Assembly (NCBI RefSeq): GCF_042242105.1 | Contig: NC_092019.1 | Span: 12,396,328 to 12,460,327 of the forward strand | DNA: 64,000 bases | Direction of reading: 5' to 3' | Source: Pempheris klunzingeri | Taxonomy: Eukaryota > Chordata > Actinopteri > Acropomatiformes > Pempheridae | In this document: positions 62,403-64,000 of the stretch, in pieces | Layout of the letters: every line of letters starts with the position of its first letter | Numbering within the stretch: the stretch's first letter is position 1 | Position numbers and translations under genes: made by a program | The notes under the pieces: generated by a model | The model's input: only the letters and a program-made list of their open reading frames with translations | Told to the model about the DNA's origin: nothing | The model's database searches: none

Positions 62403-62466
62403 ATGTGCGCATCTACAGCCACTCTTCAGATCTTACTCCTTACACTCGTCGTCTCCACTGAATCAG
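62403..62466 (+). CDS. cdcp1: cdcp1 exon 1 (signal peptide)
   Basis: The ATG at 62403 has A at -3. The exon encodes MCASTATLQILLLTLVVSTE-S and the first base of G22. Donor GTGAGT begins at 62467. Too short for an ORF scan; found by looking upstream for a signal-peptide exon in matching phase. Confidence 0.85.
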
Positions 62467-64000
62467 GTGAGTTAGAGCTTAATCTGTAATGTTGCTGAGG
62501 TCGAAGATCTGCTGTTTAAATATGTACACTGATAAATCCTCAAATTACAGAACCATATAGATCTCATCAGACATTGTTATTACTATTATTATTATTATTA
62601 TTATTATGCTCTTTATTATTGTGCTGTTTAAATATGGTTGTTGACAACTTATTGGATCCTGAATGCCTTTAATGATTAGTTTTTTTTCAGGGTACATTAA
62701 ATTATCTGGAAAAGGATAAAGGACAAAAATGAAAGAGGGACCCTGTAGTCTCAGTGTGGAGTTCTTGTTGTTGTACGTGAGCTGAGCTGAGTGGTTTTCT
62801 GCTGTTTGTTCAACAGAAACCTCATTATCCCAAAACGTTCACAGAGCTAATCTGTTGTGTCATGTGTCAAATGATAGGTTGCTTCTGTTTAGTCCTCTTC
62901 AGGGACAGATACACACATATATATATAGAAAGCGAAATAATACAGTGTTAACCAGGATATGTGAGACAGTAGAGAGCTGACATTAGGAGCTGTTGTGTGT
63001 GAACATGGCTGTGTTTGCTCAGCACAGGCCTGGTTAGTCACAGAGGGAGTGAAGCCAAGCTGTCGGCCTCATCTCCCAAAGCAGTTAGTCATTGTGCCTT
63101 TGCGAACAGCGAATAAAAGCTTACGTTTAATACGTATCAGGACTTGTTTATATTCTGAATCTGACCTTTATCCAAGATTGGAAATCTGGCATTTTTACCC
63201 ACATTTCTCCCTTTTAACTAATTGTTTTCTCATTTCTCCTTTTGTGTGTTCTCCAGGGGTCCTGACCCTGACACCTGACAGGGGCACCACCATCAGCATC
63301 AGCAGTGGTCAGGTCAAAGGCTGCAAAGTGTGCAGCGTGGCGGGACGCGCACGACAATGTAATTCATCCCTTCTGCTGAAAGACAACACTGCTGTCTCAG
63401 TGGAGTTTGAATGCCCCAAACCTCAAGATGCATTCAGCGTGGAAATTGTGCGGAATATAGGTGAGAGCGAAAATAAAAGGTATTATTTGAAGGCTTATCT
63501 GGCTGAACTAATACAATCTGGGTGCATGTATTTGCTGTAAAGTTCATCTGTTAATATCTCTTCTCAGAATGCACCACAAAGTCGTGCAATGGCCACATCA
63601 TCCAGGCGGACGCCGGCTCACTTCCCCTGCTCGCTTTTAACCGCACGTTCACCTGGAACCTGAAGGCCTCAGCGCCGAAAGCATTCAAAATAGACTTCAG
63701 CAGCGTGGGTCTGAGACAGATTGATCCGTCTGAGAGATGTCCAGACAGACACAGCTTCTCCCTCAAGGCCCTCCAGACTACAGGGAACGCGACTGTAGGG
63801 AAATACTGCAGGACGGGGCCGATCCGCAGCGCTCAGATACTCGATCAAGGCAGCTTTTCTCTGGACGTCCCAGCAGGGCAGAAGCTGCAAAATGGCCAGT
63901 TTGATGTGTCCGTCGGGGAGGAGATCAAATGTGAGTTAGTTTAAATTGCGCTGTGTGATTCACTTCCTCTCTGTCTCATGTCTCGTGTGTCAGACATCAC
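62403..64000 (+). CDS. cdcp1: CUB domain-containing protein 1 (cdcp1), 5' part only
   Basis: CDCP1 is a type I membrane glycoprotein, a Src-family substrate that recruits PKC-delta in adhesion and anchorage signalling. Coding segments are 62403-62466, 63257-63460, 63568-63930 and from 63994 to beyond the edge, all phase-consistent (phase 1). Residues 1-21 form a signal peptide with core LQILLLTLVV. Exon 2 begins GVLTLTPDRGTTISISSG; exon 3 has ECTTKSCNG, LLAFNRTFTWNLKA and LRQIDPSERCPD. These line up with human NIDCMSGPC, LPTLNRTFIWDVKA and LRQIGPGESCPD of the first CUB-like region. Sequons NSS, NRT and NAT are visible. The rest of the ectodomain, transmembrane helix and tyrosine tail lie to the right of the window. 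Teleosts can have more than one cdcp1 copy; I cannot assign a or b. Confidence 0.92.
62584..62607. repeat. (TAT)8 trinucleotide repeat
   Basis: Eight uninterrupted TAT/ATT units in cdcp1 intron 1. Confidence 0.93.
63257..63460 (+). CDS. cdcp1: cdcp1 exon 2
   Basis: 204 bp, residues 22-89 and part of 90, GVLTLTPDRGTTISISSG ... FECPKPQDAFSVEIVRNI. Acceptor TTCTCCAG ends at 63256 and donor GTGAGA begins at 63461. Frame carried past the donor runs on to a stop at 63540 and is intronic. Confidence 0.92.
63568..63930 (+). CDS. cdcp1: cdcp1 exon 3
   Basis: 363 bp, residues 90-210 and one base of 211. It begins ECTTKSCNGHIIQADAGS and ends FDVSVGEEIK. Acceptor TTCTCAG ends at 63567 and donor GTGAGT begins at 63931. 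Confidence 0.92.
63994..64000 (+). CDS. cdcp1: cdcp1 exon 4, first bases only
   Basis: A pyrimidine-rich stretch ending GTGTGTCAG at 63993 is followed by ACATCAC. Joined to the split T of exon 3 this gives Y-I and the start of the next codon in the right phase. Only 7 bases are inside the window. Confidence 0.6.

Noticed and set aside
62126..62461. 111-codon frame just before cdcp1
   Set aside because: Mostly CA-repeat translation through the cdcp1 leader; the signal-peptide frame starting at 62403 joins exon 2 in phase and this one does not.

Overview
This window is vertebrate nuclear DNA, almost certainly from a ray-finned (probably percomorph) fish. The genes are split by GT-AG introns, (CA)n/(GT)n microsatellites are dense, and several interspersed repeat families typical of teleost genomes are present. 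Four protein-coding genes can be read. In order they are limd1 (minus strand, last exon beyond the left edge), lars2 (minus, complete), tmem158 (plus, complete, single exon) and cdcp1 (plus, cut by the right edge). The order and relative orientation match human 3p21.31 (CDCP1-TMEM158-LARS2-LIMD1), so this is an ancient conserved linkage block and not an accessory region.

Layout. Positions 1-17.24 kb: limd1, seven coding exons covering the unstructured pre-LIM region and two and a half LIM domains, with a GC-rich promoter at about 17.3-17.8 kb. 17.8-21.25 kb: intergenic, with a degenerate repeat copy. 21.25-50.2 kb: lars2, mitochondrial leucyl-tRNA synthetase, 20 coding exons joined in frame to 904 codons plus stop, a poly(A) signal at 21252-21257, and a probable non-coding first exon near 50.06-50.21 kb. 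50.2-59.0 kb: intergenic space between the divergent lars2 and tmem158 genes, with repeats and no recognised gene. 59.17-59.87 kb: tmem158, with a poly(A) signal at 60439. 60.5-62.1 kb: intergenic. 62.4-64.0 kb: the first exons of cdcp1.

The genes do not form one pathway. LIMD1 is a LIM scaffold (Hippo/LATS, P-bodies, HIF regulation), LARS2 charges mitochondrial tRNA-Leu, TMEM158 is a small glycosylated membrane protein, and CDCP1 is a Src-linked CUB-domain receptor. I find no undescribed multi-gene system here. The points most worth a second look are the degenerate editing site of lars2, a lars2 exon flanked on both sides by UG repeats, a 19-bp perfect-stem hairpin at 58.4 kb, upstream ORFs in the inferred lars2 leader, and a repeat family inserted five times in one orientation in lars2. 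Exon boundaries were set by hand from splice signals, phase continuity and remembered family homology. No alignment was run.
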